A DNA stretch of 64,000 bases from Eoetvoesiella caeni. Lineage in GTDB: Bacteria; Pseudomonadota; Gammaproteobacteria; Burkholderiales; Burkholderiaceae_B. The notes under the pieces were generated by a model, which was not told the origin of the DNA, did not search any database, and saw nothing but the letters and a program-made list of their open reading frames with translations. This document shows, piece by piece, positions 1 through 9,616 of this stretch. Position 1 is the stretch's first letter, and every line of letters begins with the position of its first letter. The translations under genes were made by a program, and so were the position numbers. The stretch covers positions 620,001-684,000 of the forward strand of contig NZ_QNRQ01000001.1 in NCBI RefSeq assembly GCF_003315175.1, given 5' to 3'.

Positions 1-461
1 GCGCACAGGCCGCGCAGCAGTTCAGGGTTGATTTGCCAGTACAACTGCAGCAACTGGTCCGGCTCGAACAGAAAAAGCCCGCGCTGGCGCAATTCGCTGC
101 GATTGAAATCCCTGATGTTGCGTGTCACGACGGCCACGGTGCTGCCGGGATTGCGCTCCTGCGCGGCCAGCGCCGCGGCAATGACGTGCCAATCCTTGGG
201 GTCGCTACGCTGCAAACCCTGTTTGTAGGCGCTGACATCGCCCTGGTCGGCCAACGGGAAGTCCCGTTGCAATTGATCCCACTGCGCCTGGATATCGGCC
301 GCCGGAACGTCCCAGATGCGGGCGGCATTGCGCCGCCACTCATCGCCTATCACTGCGCTCCAGGCGGGCTGGAAACAGCCGTGCGCGGCCATGCGCAGCA
401 GCAGGCGGCGCAGCACATTGGAAATGAGCACGCAGGTATCGATGACGATGATGTCGGGCAT
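1..461 (-). CDS. PIN-domain protein (3' end beyond window)
   Basis: Read directly on the minus strand: an uninterrupted frame of 153 codons runs from the ATG at 461 to the left edge with no stop, so the C-terminus is missing. The N-terminus has a hydrophobic strand leading to Asp8 (VIDTCVLIS). A second block has Asp90 (DPKDWHVIAAAL) and a third has TRNIRDF with Asn115 and Asp118. Glu41 is a further candidate acidic ligand. This spacing of acidic residues is typical of the PIN nuclease fold, which cuts RNA using bound metal. The gene starts 5 bp after the recO stop, so it probably ends the lepA-recO operon. No antitoxin-like gene lies beside it, so a VapC toxin role is not supported. Family assignment is good; the substrate is unknown. 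Confidence 0.72.
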   Translation of the reverse strand, partial: MPDIIVIDTCVLISNVLRRLLLRMAAHGCFQPAWSAVIGDEWRRNAARIWDVPAADIQAQWDQLQRDFPLADQGDVSAYKQGLQRSDPKDWHVIAAALAAQERNPGSTVAVVTRNIRDFNRSELRQRGLFLFEPDQLLQLYWQINPELLRGLC

Positions 462-466
462 AGCGG

Positions 467-1054
467 TCAGAATCGCTGCAGCTCCATCAGGACTTTCCGG
501 GTAAGCAGGGGCCGGCCGGCCAACAGTTCGTCCAGACGTTCGCGCAAAGAGCGGCGCAGTTCGGGCTCGCCCTCGGCATCGTTGAAATTGGGCAACGCCT
601 CGTCCACACCGTAGCCCGTTTCGTTGAGCAAGATCCATTCGAAGCGCCGTAACGCCCCCGCCGCCTTGGAACCTTGCGCCAGTTGCTGCAAGGCCGCGTC
701 GTAGGCGTCGAATAAAATATCGTGGGGATCCTCGCGCGGCAGCAGGCGCAGCAAGAGTTCGTTCATGTACCAGGCCGACATATAGGCCCGCCCGCCCAAG
801 GGCTGGATGCCCAGCGAGTCGGCACGCACCAGCGTCTTGATCTCGCCGGCCCCGCTCCATGACAAGGACAGCGGCTGGAAAGCGCACAGCACCGGGCGCA
901 AAACGGAATACGGGCGTTTTGCCCCTTTGGCAACCAGCGACACATTGCCATGTTCGCGGGTAAAGACATGCACAATCAGAGAGGTTTCACGCCAGGGCGA
1001 GGCGTGCAGCATATACCCCCGAACATCTTGGACACGGTTCGAACGTCTACTCAT
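467..1054 (-). CDS. recO: DNA repair protein RecO (short form)
   Basis: RecO loads RecA onto SSB-coated single-stranded DNA in the RecFOR pathway and anneals strands. The N-terminal OB-fold is recognisable (GYMLHASPWRETSLIVHVFT, then the LVAKGAKR segment), followed by the helical part with NELLLRLL and FEWILLNETGYGVD. The start chosen is the ATG at 1054 ([10 protein letters not shown]), which overlaps the era stop by 8 bp; a longer upstream extension would lie inside era. At 195 residues the protein is about 40-50 shorter than most RecO proteins. The segment after GYGVD that normally carries a Cys cluster is nearly absent, but the usual C-terminal helix ending in LLTRKVLMELQRF is kept in frame. 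Position after era is the standard order. Confidence 0.88.
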   Translation of the reverse strand: MSRRSNRVQDVRGYMLHASPWRETSLIVHVFTREHGNVSLVAKGAKRPYSVLRPVLCAFQPLSLSWSGAGEIKTLVRADSLGIQPLGGRAYMSAWYMNELLLRLLPREDPHDILFDAYDAALQQLAQGSKAAGALRRFEWILLNETGYGVDEALPNFNDAEGEPELRRSLRERLDELLAGRPLLTRKVLMELQRF

Positions 1055-1934
1055 ACCCAAGTTCGCGCAAGGCCCCCTCGCGATCCGACCAGCCCTTGCG
1101 TACCTTGATGTACACGTCGAGGAATACGGATTTATCCAGCAGTTTTTCCATGTCCTGGCGCGCTTCGGACGCAATGCGCTTCATGTGCGCGCCGCCGGTG
1201 CCCAACAGGATGGGCTTGTGGGTTTCGCGCTCGACCACGATGCAGGCGGCAATGCGCACGCCCTTGTCGTTTTCTTCCCATTGTTCAATGACGACCGTGC
1301 AGCCGTAAGGCAGTTCGTCGCCGACCAGGCGGAAGATTTTTTCGCGTACCAGTTCGGCGGCAATGAACCGCACCGAACGGTCTGTCAGGGCTTCGGTATC
1401 GAACATGGCCTCGCCCTCGGGCAGGCGCTTGGCCACTTCGCCCAGCAAATTCTCGAGCTGCACGCCGCGCAACGCGCTGACCGGCACGACCGCCGCATAA
1501 GGATGCAGGGCCATGATTTTGCTGACGTAGGCGAACATGGCGTTCTTGTCTTTCAGGGCGTCGACCTTATTCACAACCAGCAGTGTTTTGTCGCCCTTGG
1601 GCAGCAAGGGCAGAAGCTGGGCGTCGCCCGCCGACCACTTGCCGGCCTCGACCACATGCAGCACTACGTCGACATCGGCCAGCGCCTGGGTCACGACCCG
1701 GTTCATCATGCGGTTCATGGCACCGCCATGGCGGGTCTGGAAACCGGGCGTGTCGACGAAGACGAATTGTTCGTGTTCGCGCGTGAGGACGCCGTGGATG
1801 CGGTGGCGCGTGGTTTGCGCCTTGCGCGAGACAATGGATATTTTGCTGCCGATAAGGGTGTTGGCCAGCGTGGACTTGCCGACATTGGGGCGCCCTACGA
1901 TGGCGACAAAACCGCAATGGAATGCTTGGCTCAT
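1047..1934 (-). CDS. era: GTPase Era
   Basis: Era is an essential GTPase that binds the 3' end of 16S rRNA and helps mature the 30S subunit at the inner face of the membrane. The 295-residue protein has the G1 loop GRPNVGKST near residues 14-22, DTPG near 61, NKVD near 122, and a C-terminal KH RNA-binding domain with [10 protein letters not shown]. Length matches the family. The ATG overlaps the rnc stop as ATGA, so translation is probably coupled to rnc. recO begins inside its last codons. Confidence 0.97.
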   Translation of the reverse strand: MSQAFHCGFVAIVGRPNVGKSTLANTLIGSKISIVSRKAQTTRHRIHGVLTREHEQFVFVDTPGFQTRHGGAMNRMMNRVVTQALADVDVVLHVVEAGKWSAGDAQLLPLLPKGDKTLLVVNKVDALKDKNAMFAYVSKIMALHPYAAVVPVSALRGVQLENLLGEVAKRLPEGEAMFDTEALTDRSVRFIAAELVREKIFRLVGDELPYGCTVVIEQWEENDKGVRIAACIVVERETHKPILLGTGGAHMKRIASEARQDMEKLLDKSVFLDVYIKVRKGWSDREGALRELGYE

Positions 1935-2692
1935 TTACGCTCCTGGGGTACTGCAACAGGCAGAGATAACTGCGTGGACTTGCGGGCCCTGGAGCGCGAG
2001 GCCGCGCCCTTGGCCGGGACCAATTGCTGGATGGAGGCGATAGCCTGGGTGGCGGCAAGCTGCTCGGCCGCGCGCCGGCTGGAGCCCGCGGCCCCTACCT
2101 TGATATCCAGCGCCGGAACCGTACACTCTACCTCGAACATCTGGTTATGCGCCGCGCCATGGGTTGCCACCACGGTGTACAGCGGAAGATCCAGCTTGCG
2201 CCCTTGCAGAAGTTCCTGCAACAGGGTCTTGGGATCTTTACCCAGGGTTTGGGGATCGACATTCTGCAAAATAGGCGCATATTGCCTGGCAATCACTTTT
2301 TGCGCGGCATCGAAGCCGGAATCCAGGAAGACCGCGCCGAAAATGGCTTCCACAGTATCGGCCAAAATGGACGGACGGCGAAAGCCGCCGCTTTTGAGCT
2401 CGCCCTCGCCAAGGCGCAAATACTGGGACAGCTCCAGCTTTTGGGCGATATCGGCCAGCGAAGACTGCTTGACCAGATTGGCGCGCAGGCGCGACAAATC
2501 GCCTTCGTCAATACGCGGGAAGCGCTGGAACAGCAAGGCGGCGACAACAAAATTAAGGACCGAATCGCCCAGGAATTCCAGGCGCTCGTTGTGATGCGAA
2601 CTATGGCTGCGGTGCGTCAACGCTTGCTGCAGCAACCCCTTATCACTGAAGTGATAATCGATTGCTGTTTCGAGATGTGCATTAGTGACCAT
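1931..2692 (-). CDS. rnc: Ribonuclease III
   Basis: RNase III cuts double-stranded RNA in rRNA precursors and many mRNAs. The 253-residue protein starts at [11 protein letters not shown], the ATG at 2692 sharing a base with the lepB stop (TAATG). The RNase III signature [13 protein letters not shown] is at about residues 35-47. The second acidic motif, [14 protein letters not shown], lies near 110. A C-terminal double-stranded RNA-binding domain ends near residue 225 and a basic tail follows. The frame remains open upstream into lepB, but that extension has no RNase III homology. Confidence 0.96.
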   Translation of the reverse strand: MVTNAHLETAIDYHFSDKGLLQQALTHRSHSSHHNERLEFLGDSVLNFVVAALLFQRFPRIDEGDLSRLRANLVKQSSLADIAQKLELSQYLRLGEGELKSGGFRRPSILADTVEAIFGAVFLDSGFDAAQKVIARQYAPILQNVDPQTLGKDPKTLLQELLQGRKLDLPLYTVVATHGAAHNQMFEVECTVPALDIKVGAAGSSRRAAEQLAATQAIASIQQLVPAKGAASRSRARKSTQLSLPVAVPQERK

Positions 2693-3579
2693 TACCGGAA
2701 CCGGCCTATACGACTGGGCTCGCTGAAATTCATCCAGATGAAGAATGCGCGGCCGACAATATTCTGCTCGGGCACAAAACCCCAATACCGGCTGTCGAGG
2801 CTGTTGTCGCGGTTATCGCCCATCATGAAATAGTGTCCGGCCGGGACCGTGCAGCGCACGCCATTGCCCAGGTATTCGCAGTTGCTTCGATAAGGATAGT
2901 CCGAAATGGCCATAAAGTCCTGCCGCGCATCTTTATTAAGCAGAATCTCGTGTTGCTTCGTACCCAGGTTCTCGGTATAGCGGCCGACGTACGCCGAGCG
3001 ATCTGGCTCGTAATAGTCGCCGTCGCGCTGATGCGCAATTTCTTTGCCGTTGATCGACAAGGTCTTGTTCTGGTAGAGCACAACGTCGCCAGGCAGCCCC
3101 ACCACGCGCTTGATGTAGTCGACAGTCGGATCGACGGGATAGCGAAACACCAGGACATCGCCCCGCTTGGGTTCGCCCAGGTCGACGATTTTTTTATCGA
3201 TGACAGGCAGGCGCAAGCCGTATTGAAACTTGTTGACCAGGATCAGGTCGCCGTTTTGCAAGGTGGGCAACATTGAGCCGGACGGAATCCGGAATGGCTC
3301 GACCAAAAACGAGCGCAGCACGAATACAAACAGGATGACCGGAAAAAAGCTGACACAGTACTCTACCCACCAGGGTATGCGGTGCGCCTTGTCGTAGGCC
3401 TGCTGGCGCAGCCGGGCCGCCTCGAACGTGCCGACGCCGGTCGGGTTGGCGTCGAATACCGCCATGACGGCCTCGGCGCGGGCGTAGCGCTTGCGGCGCA
3501 GGAACGCCAGGTCCACAAGCCAGACGGCTCCGGTGACCACCAGCAACACGAACAATATCAGGGCAAAATCCCAACTCAT
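2692..3579 (-). CDS. lepB: Signal peptidase I
   Basis: Type I signal peptidase removes signal peptides from exported proteins at the periplasmic face of the inner membrane. Two N-terminal membrane segments (about residues 2-25 and 80-92) precede the catalytic region. The Ser nucleophile is Ser102 in PSGSMLPTL and the general base is Lys157 in [12 protein letters not shown]. Box [15 protein letters not shown], is near the C-terminus. The 295-residue form starts at the ATG at 3579 (MSWDFAL); a GTG three codons upstream is the alternative. It lies 37 bp after lepA, the usual lepA-lepB-rnc order. Confidence 0.96.
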   Translation of the reverse strand: MSWDFALILFVLLVVTGAVWLVDLAFLRRKRYARAEAVMAVFDANPTGVGTFEAARLRQQAYDKAHRIPWWVEYCVSFFPVILFVFVLRSFLVEPFRIPSGSMLPTLQNGDLILVNKFQYGLRLPVIDKKIVDLGEPKRGDVLVFRYPVDPTVDYIKRVVGLPGDVVLYQNKTLSINGKEIAHQRDGDYYEPDRSAYVGRYTENLGTKQHEILLNKDARQDFMAISDYPYRSNCEYLGNGVRCTVPAGHYFMMGDNRDNSLDSRYWGFVPEQNIVGRAFFIWMNFSEPSRIGRFR

Positions 3580-3616
3580 ATACACCACATCCTATCGATC
3601 TTGGTTGACTATGGAT

Positions 3617-5410
3617 TTATTTATCTTCGACCTGCAAGATCGCCAGGAAGGCCTCCTGGGGAATCTCGACGTTGCCGACTTGTTTCATGCGCTTCTTGCC
3701 GGCTTTCTGCTTTTCCAGCAATTTTTTCTTGCGTGAAATATCTCCGCCATAGCATTTGGCCAGTACGTTTTTGCGCAAGGCCTTGATGCTTTCGCGGGCG
3801 ATGATTTCGGCGCCGATGGCCGCCTGGATGGCTATATCGAACATCTGGCGCGGGATCAGCCCCCGCATCTTGGACACGACTTCGCGGCCGCGGTAGCGGG
3901 CATTGGCGCGGTGCACCATCATGGCCAGCGCATCGACGCGATCGCCGTTGATCAGCAAGTCGACCTTGACCACGTCGGAGCTTTGGTACTCTTTGAACTC
4001 GTAGTCCATCGAGGCATAGCCGCGCGACACCGACTTGAGCTTGTCGAAAAAATCCAGCACGATTTCTGCCAGCGGCATTTCGTACGTAAGGTGCACTTGG
4101 CGCCCGTGATACGCCATGTTCAGTTGCACGCCGCGCTTGGCCATGCACAGCGTCATGACGGCGCCAACGTACTCTTGCGGCATGAACAGCGTGACCGTGA
4201 CAATGGGCTCGCGAATCTCGGTAATATTGCCTACCTCGGGCATGCGCGAAGGGCTTTCTATCATGGAGACCGAGCCGTCGCGCTGTTCGACCTGGTAAAC
4301 GACGGACGGCGCCGTCGTAATGATGTCCATGTCGAATTCGCGCTCCAGCCTTTCCTGCACAATTTCCATGTGCAGCAGGCCTAGAAACCCGCAGCGGAAC
4401 CCAAAGCCCAGGGCCTGCGAGACTTCGGGCTCGAACATCAGCGATGAATCGTTAAGCTTGAGTTTTTCGAGGGAGTCGCGCAACTGATCATATTCGCTGC
4501 TTTCAACGGGATAAAGCCCGGCGAACACCTGCGGCTTGACTTCTTTGAAGCCCGGCAGCGGCGCAGGCGCGGGCTTGCCGGCCAGCGTAATGGTGTCGCC
4601 GACCTTGGCGTCTTCAAGTTCTTTGATGCCGGCAATGACAAAACCCACTTCGCCCGCCGACAGCAGCGGCCGGGGCTCGGACTTGGGCGTAAAAACGCCC
4701 AGATGCTCGCATAAGTGCGTGGCGTGGCTGGCCATCAGCAGGATCTTGTCTTTGGGGCGCAATATACCGTTGACGACGCGCACCAGCATGACCACGCCGA
4801 CGTAGTTGTCGAACCATGAATCGATGATCAGGGCTTGCAATGGCTTTTGCGGGTCTCCAACCGGAGGCGGCACCTTGGCAACGACGACTTCGAGGATGTC
4901 GTCTATGCCCATGCCGGTCTTGGCGCTGGCCATGATGGCATCGGAAGCGTCCAGGCCGATGACGTCCTCGATTTCCTGGCGTGCGCCGTCCGGATCGGCC
5001 GAGGGCAAGTCCATTTTATTCAGGACCGGAATGACTTCGACGCCCAGTTCGATGGCGGTATAGCAGTTGGCCACCGTTTGAGCTTCCACCCCCTGCGTGG
5101 CGTCGACCACCAGCAACGCGCCTTCGCAGGCCGACAAAGAGCGGCTGACCTCGTAGGAAAAGTCGACGTGTCCCGGAGTGTCGATAAGATTAAGCGCATA
5201 CACCCGGCCGTCTTTGGCCTTGTAGCTCAAAGACGCGGTTTGCGCCTTGATCGTAATGCCACGTTCGCGCTCGATCTCCATGGAATCAAGAACCTGGGAC
5301 GACATTTCCCGGTCGGCCAGGCCGCCGCAACGATGGATCAGGCGATCGGCCAGTGTCGATTTACCGTGATCAATGTGGGCAATAATGGAGAAGTTGCGGA
5401 TATGATCCAT
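3617..5410 (-). CDS. lepA: Elongation factor 4 (LepA)
   Basis: LepA is a ribosome-binding translational GTPase implicated in back-translocation and 30S biogenesis. The 597-residue protein starts at [19 protein letters not shown], which contains the P-loop. Switch II (DTPGHVDF) and NKMD follow, and the LepA-specific C-terminal domain is complete, ending with a lysine-rich stretch. Length is exactly typical. The start at 5410 was preferred over an open upstream extension of 32 codons because the family starts here. It heads the lepA-lepB-rnc-era-recO operon. Confidence 0.97.
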   Translation of the reverse strand: MDHIRNFSIIAHIDHGKSTLADRLIHRCGGLADREMSSQVLDSMEIERERGITIKAQTASLSYKAKDGRVYALNLIDTPGHVDFSYEVSRSLSACEGALLVVDATQGVEAQTVANCYTAIELGVEVIPVLNKMDLPSADPDGARQEIEDVIGLDASDAIMASAKTGMGIDDILEVVVAKVPPPVGDPQKPLQALIIDSWFDNYVGVVMLVRVVNGILRPKDKILLMASHATHLCEHLGVFTPKSEPRPLLSAGEVGFVIAGIKELEDAKVGDTITLAGKPAPAPLPGFKEVKPQVFAGLYPVESSEYDQLRDSLEKLKLNDSSLMFEPEVSQALGFGFRCGFLGLLHMEIVQERLEREFDMDIITTAPSVVYQVEQRDGSVSMIESPSRMPEVGNITEIREPIVTVTLFMPQEYVGAVMTLCMAKRGVQLNMAYHGRQVHLTYEMPLAEIVLDFFDKLKSVSRGYASMDYEFKEYQSSDVVKVDLLINGDRVDALAMMVHRANARYRGREVVSKMRGLIPRQMFDIAIQAAIGAEIIARESIKALRKNVLAKCYGGDISRKKKLLEKQKAGKKRMKQVGNVEIPQEAFLAILQVEDK

Positions 5411-5464
5411 ACACCAATACAAGAAAACCCGGGCAGTGCCCTGGGTGAAGTTTAAGAAGGGCAA

Positions 5465-5497
5465 GCAAAAAGGGACGCATTCAGCGCCCCCTTTTGC
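5465..5497 (-). terminator. Hairpin between degP and lepA, probable terminator
   Basis: On the minus strand the sequence GCAAAAGGG pairs with CCCTTTTTGC (one bulged base) around a GC-rich apex. The stem lies 33 bp after the degP stop and about 55 bp before the lepA start. The U-rich stretch is in the 3' arm rather than behind it, so termination may be weak. It would separate the rpoE-degP unit from the lepA operon. Confidence 0.45.
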
Positions 5498-5529
5498 CGA
5501 TAACACAGCATTTTAGCCGTTTCTGAAGA

Positions 5530-7044
5530 TTATTTTCCTGGCGTTACAGGAACCCATTGGGTTTGGCCTTCTCGCAGCACCAGCAAAGCCGCCGCCTGGG
5601 ATTTAGGCAAACGCGATACCAGTTTGGCAAATTGCTCGGGATCGGTCACATCAGTCTGGTTGACTACCAGGACGATGTCGCCCGGAACCAGGCCGGCCGT
5701 GGCCGCGGGGTCTTCGACCGCCGTCACCTGCACGCCGCCCTTGATTTTTTCCTTGGCACGCACCAGATCGGGCACCGCAGTGACCTTCAGGCCCAGGGCA
5801 TCGGCAGGAGTGGCCTTGGGAGCCGGTTCCTGGTCTTGCGCACCGTCGGCCGGGGTGGGTTTCATTTCTCCGACCTTGACCTTGAGCGTTACGGTCTTGC
5901 CGCGGCGCCAAACCTGCATGTCGATATTGCTGTCGGGCTTGGTCGCCCCCACGATACGGGGCAGATCGGACCAGTGCTTGATGTCGGTATCGTTGAACTT
6001 CAGGATGACGTCGCCCGACTGCACGCCGGCGCTGGCAGCTGGACCGCCTTCTTCGACATTGCTGACCATGGCGCCTTGTGCCTTGGACAAGCCGATGGCT
6101 TTGGCGACTTCGCTGGAAACAGGCCCGATTTGCACGCCGATACGGCCGCGCGTGACTTTACCGTGCTCTTTGAGCTGGGCCACGACGCGCATGACTTCAT
6201 CGATAGGAATCGACAAGGAAATGCCCATGAAGCCGCCGCTTTGCGAAATGATCTGGGAATTGATGCCCACGACCTGGCCGGCCAGGTTGATAAGCGGCCC
6301 GCCCGAGTTGCCCGGATTCACCGCCACATCGGTCTGGATGAAAGGCAGATAGTCGCCGGTGTCGCGGTTGATGGCGCTGACAATACCCGCGGTTACGGTC
6401 GAATCAAGCCCGAACGGCGAACCGATGGCCAGGACCCATTGCCCCTTTTTGAGGCTGCGCGAATCGCCGATGGGCAGGGGCGTCAGGTTTTTGGCTTCGA
6501 TCTTGATGAGAGCCACGTCAGTACGCGGGTCGGTGCCGATAACCTTGGCCTTGTGCTCTTTGCCGTCGGTCATGGTTACGAAGATACCGTTGGCGCCGGA
6601 GACGACGTGGTTATTGGTAAGGATGTAGCCGTCGGCCGAAATGATGAACCCCGAACCGACTCCGCGCGGAACCGTGCGCTCTTTGGGCCCCGGAACGCTG
6701 GGCGTACCGGGATTGCCGCGCTGGCGCGGGCCGGGCGTAGCGCCAGGAGGCACGAAATCGGGCCCGAAGAACCAGCGGAACATATCGTATGGATCGGTGC
6801 CCGGTCCCATGGAGGGGCGTGCTTCGATTGTTTCGGTGGTGCGGATATTGACGACCGAACCTTCGGTTTTTTCTACGACCGCAGAGAAATCGGGAACGGA
6901 CAGCACAGGCACGGCGGCGGTTGCCGCGGGGGTTTGAGCCTGAACGGTCCCACCCGCCAACGAAGCGAACGCCAATACAAGCCCCGTAGAAACGGACCCG
7001 ATAGCTAGCTTGATTTTTCGATTTGTTCTGTAGGATAAAGACAT
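5530..7044 (-). CDS. degP: DegP/MucD-type periplasmic serine protease
   Basis: HtrA-family protease/chaperone that degrades misfolded envelope proteins. A signal peptide (residues 1-36, ending VQA) is followed by the trypsin-like domain with the triad His146 (TNNHV), Asp176 (TDVALI) and Ser247 (GNSGGP), then two PDZ domains at about 290-385 and 420-490. Length is 504 residues. A strong AAGGAG ribosome site precedes the ATG. It lies 29 bp after rseB in the order rpoE-rseA-rseB-degP, the arrangement called algU-mucA-mucB-mucD in Pseudomonas, so it is probably part of the sigma-E envelope stress regulon. Confidence 0.95.
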   Translation of the reverse strand: MSLSYRTNRKIKLAIGSVSTGLVLAFASLAGGTVQAQTPAATAAVPVLSVPDFSAVVEKTEGSVVNIRTTETIEARPSMGPGTDPYDMFRWFFGPDFVPPGATPGPRQRGNPGTPSVPGPKERTVPRGVGSGFIISADGYILTNNHVVSGANGIFVTMTDGKEHKAKVIGTDPRTDVALIKIEAKNLTPLPIGDSRSLKKGQWVLAIGSPFGLDSTVTAGIVSAINRDTGDYLPFIQTDVAVNPGNSGGPLINLAGQVVGINSQIISQSGGFMGISLSIPIDEVMRVVAQLKEHGKVTRGRIGVQIGPVSSEVAKAIGLSKAQGAMVSNVEEGGPAASAGVQSGDVILKFNDTDIKHWSDLPRIVGATKPDSNIDMQVWRRGKTVTLKVKVGEMKPTPADGAQDQEPAPKATPADALGLKVTAVPDLVRAKEKIKGGVQVTAVEDPAATAGLVPGDIVLVVNQTDVTDPEQFAKLVSRLPKSQAAALLVLREGQTQWVPVTPGK

Positions 7045-7073
7045 CGCAAAAACTCCTTCAACATAATCATTGT

Positions 7074-8105
7074 TTATTGTGTCGCCGCCAACGGAACGTA
7101 TTCGGTACGCTCCACCAGTTCGCGCAAAGCCACGGGCGGCACCTCGCCGATGGCCGTTATCCAGTACTCGCCGATCCGGCCTCCAAAAATATTCATGACG
7201 CCATTGCGGGACGCCCCTTTTGGCAGCGCCGCCCCGCCATGCCCCGACCCGGCTGTTTCGATGAACACCGACACCGCCGCCAGGCCATCGGAATACACCA
7301 ACTGCTTGACCGCTTTGCCCGACTTCATGGGACGCGAAACCTGAGTTACCGGCTCAAACCCGGGCGGAACGGAAATGCGCCAGCCCAGCTTCGCGACATC
7401 GACGGGTTCGGTAGGGTTTTGAATGACTTTCCAGCCCCGGGTATCCCAGGGAGAGGCCAGCTTCTCGACACGGACCTGATCACGCAAAGCCAGTATAGAA
7501 AAAGCAACCTGGTCTATTACTTCGCCCTGCGTGTTAATAGTTTGTTCCTTAAGCAACAAATTGGTTCCCGATTCGACGCACAATTTATAGCCGTAACGGT
7601 AATTATCCTTGGGGTGAATTTCGTAGACAGTGCAAACGTGGCCGGCGATACGACTGGGAGTTTTGTATTGCTTGATGTGATAGTGTTGCGGCAGCTTGGC
7701 CGCGTCGCCCAGCAGCAAGCCGGGAAATCGGTCGGCGCGCCCCGGCTCGACGACAATGATTTTTTTCTCGGGAATCAGCCCTTGCACCGACTCGTCGTGG
7801 CGCAAATATTCTCGCGGAATGCCGTCCAGGATTTCAAGACGTTCGCGTTCGCCCGTGCCATCCACGATATGCACGATGCGCGCTGATTGCATGGCCGCGC
7901 CCTGCTGATAAGTAAGCACGCCGGAATAGTCCAACTGGCGCGCGGCGGACTGCACCTGATGCAAAATGGCGCTGATGTCGGGGGCCGCTTCGTTCGTGGA
8001 CGCGGCCTGGGCCTGCGCACCCAAGCATAGGACTAGGACGCACAGCCCCCAAAAACCGGATGTGACATGCCGCTTATGACGCTGATGATCACTGCTGGCC
8101 TGCAT
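7074..8105 (-). CDS. rseB: Sigma-E regulatory protein RseB/MucB
   Basis: Periplasmic sensor that binds RseA and protects it from DegS until lipopolysaccharide or lipoprotein signals displace it. The 343-residue protein has a signal peptide (hydrophobic segment about residues 18-35, AQAAS), an N-terminal lipid-binding-like domain (DYSGVLTYQQG) and a smaller C-terminal domain. The motifs LDGIPREYLRHDE and PSRIAGHVCTVYEIHPKD are typical. Its ATG shares a base with the rseA stop (TAATG). Confidence 0.93.
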   Translation of the reverse strand: MQASSDHQRHKRHVTSGFWGLCVLVLCLGAQAQAASTNEAAPDISAILHQVQSAARQLDYSGVLTYQQGAAMQSARIVHIVDGTGERERLEILDGIPREYLRHDESVQGLIPEKKIIVVEPGRADRFPGLLLGDAAKLPQHYHIKQYKTPSRIAGHVCTVYEIHPKDNYRYGYKLCVESGTNLLLKEQTINTQGEVIDQVAFSILALRDQVRVEKLASPWDTRGWKVIQNPTEPVDVAKLGWRISVPPGFEPVTQVSRPMKSGKAVKQLVYSDGLAAVSVFIETAGSGHGGAALPKGASRNGVMNIFGGRIGEYWITAIGEVPPVALRELVERTEYVPLAATQ

Positions 8106-8599
8106 TACCTGAAAGCCCCGGCATCGAAGGAAACCTGACGCACGGGATTCACGCCGGCAAATTCCCGGTGAGCGTCGACGTAATCGCGCAAACCGATGTC
8201 GTCGGCCGTCGAAGCGACGACTTGCACCTTGCCCGCGCCGCTATCGCCGGTTGAAAAATACGGCATGGCCACCCACACCACGGCAACGACCGCCGCTGCA
8301 ACCGCCAGGCCCGAAAGCCCGCGCCGGACAGTGGACGCTCTGTGCCGGGCCGGCGCCAGGACGGTCGGCTCGGCGTCGATGGCTTTCGAGATACGCGCGT
8401 AGAACAGGTCGGAGGGCTTGATGGCCAGATCTTCGCTGCGCAATACGTCGCCGATCAAATGATAGGTATCCCAAAGCTGGCGGCCATAAGGCGTATCCAG
8501 ATCTTCGCTGCGAATCTCGCCTTCGCCGTCAAGCCATCCCGATACCATGCTTTCCCAGGACGAGGTCTCTTCTTCGACAGATTTAACCGCAACTTGCAT
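8105..8599 (-). CDS. rseA: Anti-sigma factor RseA/MucA
   Basis: Single-pass inner-membrane protein whose cytoplasmic N-terminus holds sigma-E inactive. The start is the ATG at 8599 (MQVAVKSVEE): an AAGGAG ribosome site lies 7 bases upstream, whereas the longer in-frame start would lie inside rpoE. The 164-residue protein has the anti-sigma region with SSWESMVSGWLDGE and QLWDTYHLIGDVLR, one membrane helix at about residues 95-114, and a short periplasmic tail that RseB would bind. It starts 10 bp after the rpoE stop. Confidence 0.93.
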   Translation of the reverse strand: MQVAVKSVEEETSSWESMVSGWLDGEGEIRSEDLDTPYGRQLWDTYHLIGDVLRSEDLAIKPSDLFYARISKAIDAEPTVLAPARHRASTVRRGLSGLAVAAAVVAVVWVAMPYFSTGDSGAGKVQVVASTADDIGLRDYVDAHREFAGVNPVRQVSFDAGAFR

Positions 8600-8609
8600 T
8601 ATGGACTCC

Positions 8610-9209
8610 TTACCACCGATGTTCGACATCGGTGTCTAAAACAGGGCGCAACTGCGCCGCAATTGCCTCGCGTGCGCGGAATATCCGTGAACGCACGGTA
8701 CCTATGGGGCAATTCATGGTTTGAGCAATATCTTCGTAGCTCATGCCTTCGATTTCGCGCAGGACGATGGCCGTGCGCAAGTCTTCGGGCAAAGCGCCGA
8801 TAGCCGCGTTGACTGTTTCGACCACCTGGCGGCTGGCCGCCAATGATTCCGGCGTACTTATATCGGTTAGGTTGTCGATCTGACTAAAAGTTTCACCATC
8901 TTCGGTCTCTATTACATTTGACGTGCTCGGGCGGCGGCCGTTGGCCGCCTGCCAATTGCGCGCCGTATTGATCGCGATGCGGTAAAGCCAGGTGTAAAAC
9001 GCACTGTCCCCACGAAATTGCGATATGGCCCGGTAAGCCTTGATGAAAGCCTCCTGGGCAACGTCTTCGACTTCGCCGGGTTCGCGGACCATTCGGGACA
9101 GCAGGCGCATGATTTTCCGCTGGTACTTCAGCACCAGAAGGTCGAAGGCGCGCTTGTCGCCCTTCTGCACTCGTGCAACCAGTTCGGCATCGACATCGCG
9201 CTCGCTCAT
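8610..9209 (-). CDS. rpoE: RNA polymerase sigma-E factor (RpoE/AlgU)
   Basis: ECF sigma factor that directs RNA polymerase to envelope-stress promoters. The 199-residue protein has region 2 (FDLLVLKYQRKIMRLL, then DVAQEAFIKAYRAI) and region 4 (LPEDLRTAIVLREIEGMSYEDIA, ending in a helix-turn-helix GTVRSRIFRAREA). The start at 9209 (MSERDVDAEL) has an AAGGAG site and overlaps the upstream gene's stop as ATGA. No candidate autoregulatory promoter is obvious just upstream, because it is directly coupled to that gene. Confidence 0.96.
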   Translation of the reverse strand: MSERDVDAELVARVQKGDKRAFDLLVLKYQRKIMRLLSRMVREPGEVEDVAQEAFIKAYRAISQFRGDSAFYTWLYRIAINTARNWQAANGRRPSTSNVIETEDGETFSQIDNLTDISTPESLAASRQVVETVNAAIGALPEDLRTAIVLREIEGMSYEDIAQTMNCPIGTVRSRIFRAREAIAAQLRPVLDTDVEHRW

Positions 9210-9616
9210 GCCGCGCTCCTTGTCCTGATGCGCGTGGATTCGGCGGCAGTATTCCCGCTGACCACCTGTACGCATAACCAGCGCCATGCCTGCGGCGCCG
9301 CGCAGGACTTCCAGACGGTCAGTTCAAGCCGCTTTTCAGGGCCCGCTGCGCAACCGTGGCGGGCAAAACGCAGCGTCAGCCAGCCCATGCCCTGCCAGGC
9401 ATGCAGCAACGACAACGGCTGAAACGACTCGCCCATGGACAATCCCCACTCGCCTTCTTTATTGATGCTTAGCACGCCATCAGGGGGAAGCAGGCCCCAG
9501 TGCGGATGCGACTTAAGGCGCCACAAACCGTACAGCGCGACAGGTATAGTGTAAAGGGAAACATAGCCCAGGCAGAATATCCCGGCGAGGGCCAGGGCCC
9601 AGACCAACAGGCCCAT
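9206..9616 (-). CDS. Small inner-membrane protein, possibly YgfX-like
   Basis: The frame ends in an ATGA overlap with rpoE and continues from within fabF. The first ATG outside fabF, at 9616 (MGLLVWALAL), gives 136 residues. A strongly hydrophobic segment at about residues 2-34, probably a helical hairpin, is followed by a soluble domain with LTLRFARHG and KRLELTVWKS. This layout resembles YgfX/CptA proteins, but the similarity is only by eye. Function is unknown. The start codon lies inside a 13-bp perfect inverted repeat (9610-9639), which may control its translation. Confidence 0.62.
   Translation of the reverse strand: MGLLVWALALAGIFCLGYVSLYTIPVALYGLWRLKSHPHWGLLPPDGVLSINKEGEWGLSMGESFQPLSLLHAWQGMGWLTLRFARHGCAAGPEKRLELTVWKSCAAPQAWRWLCVQVVSGNTAAESTRIRTRSAA

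Noticed and set aside
467-1054. Frameshift as the cause of short RecO
   Set aside because: Both conserved ends are in the same frame, so an internal deletion or family variant is more likely.
807-2594. 595-codon plus-strand frame opposite recO, era and rnc
   Set aside because: It is antisense to three clear genes and arises from GC-rich codon bias; its translation shows no domain.
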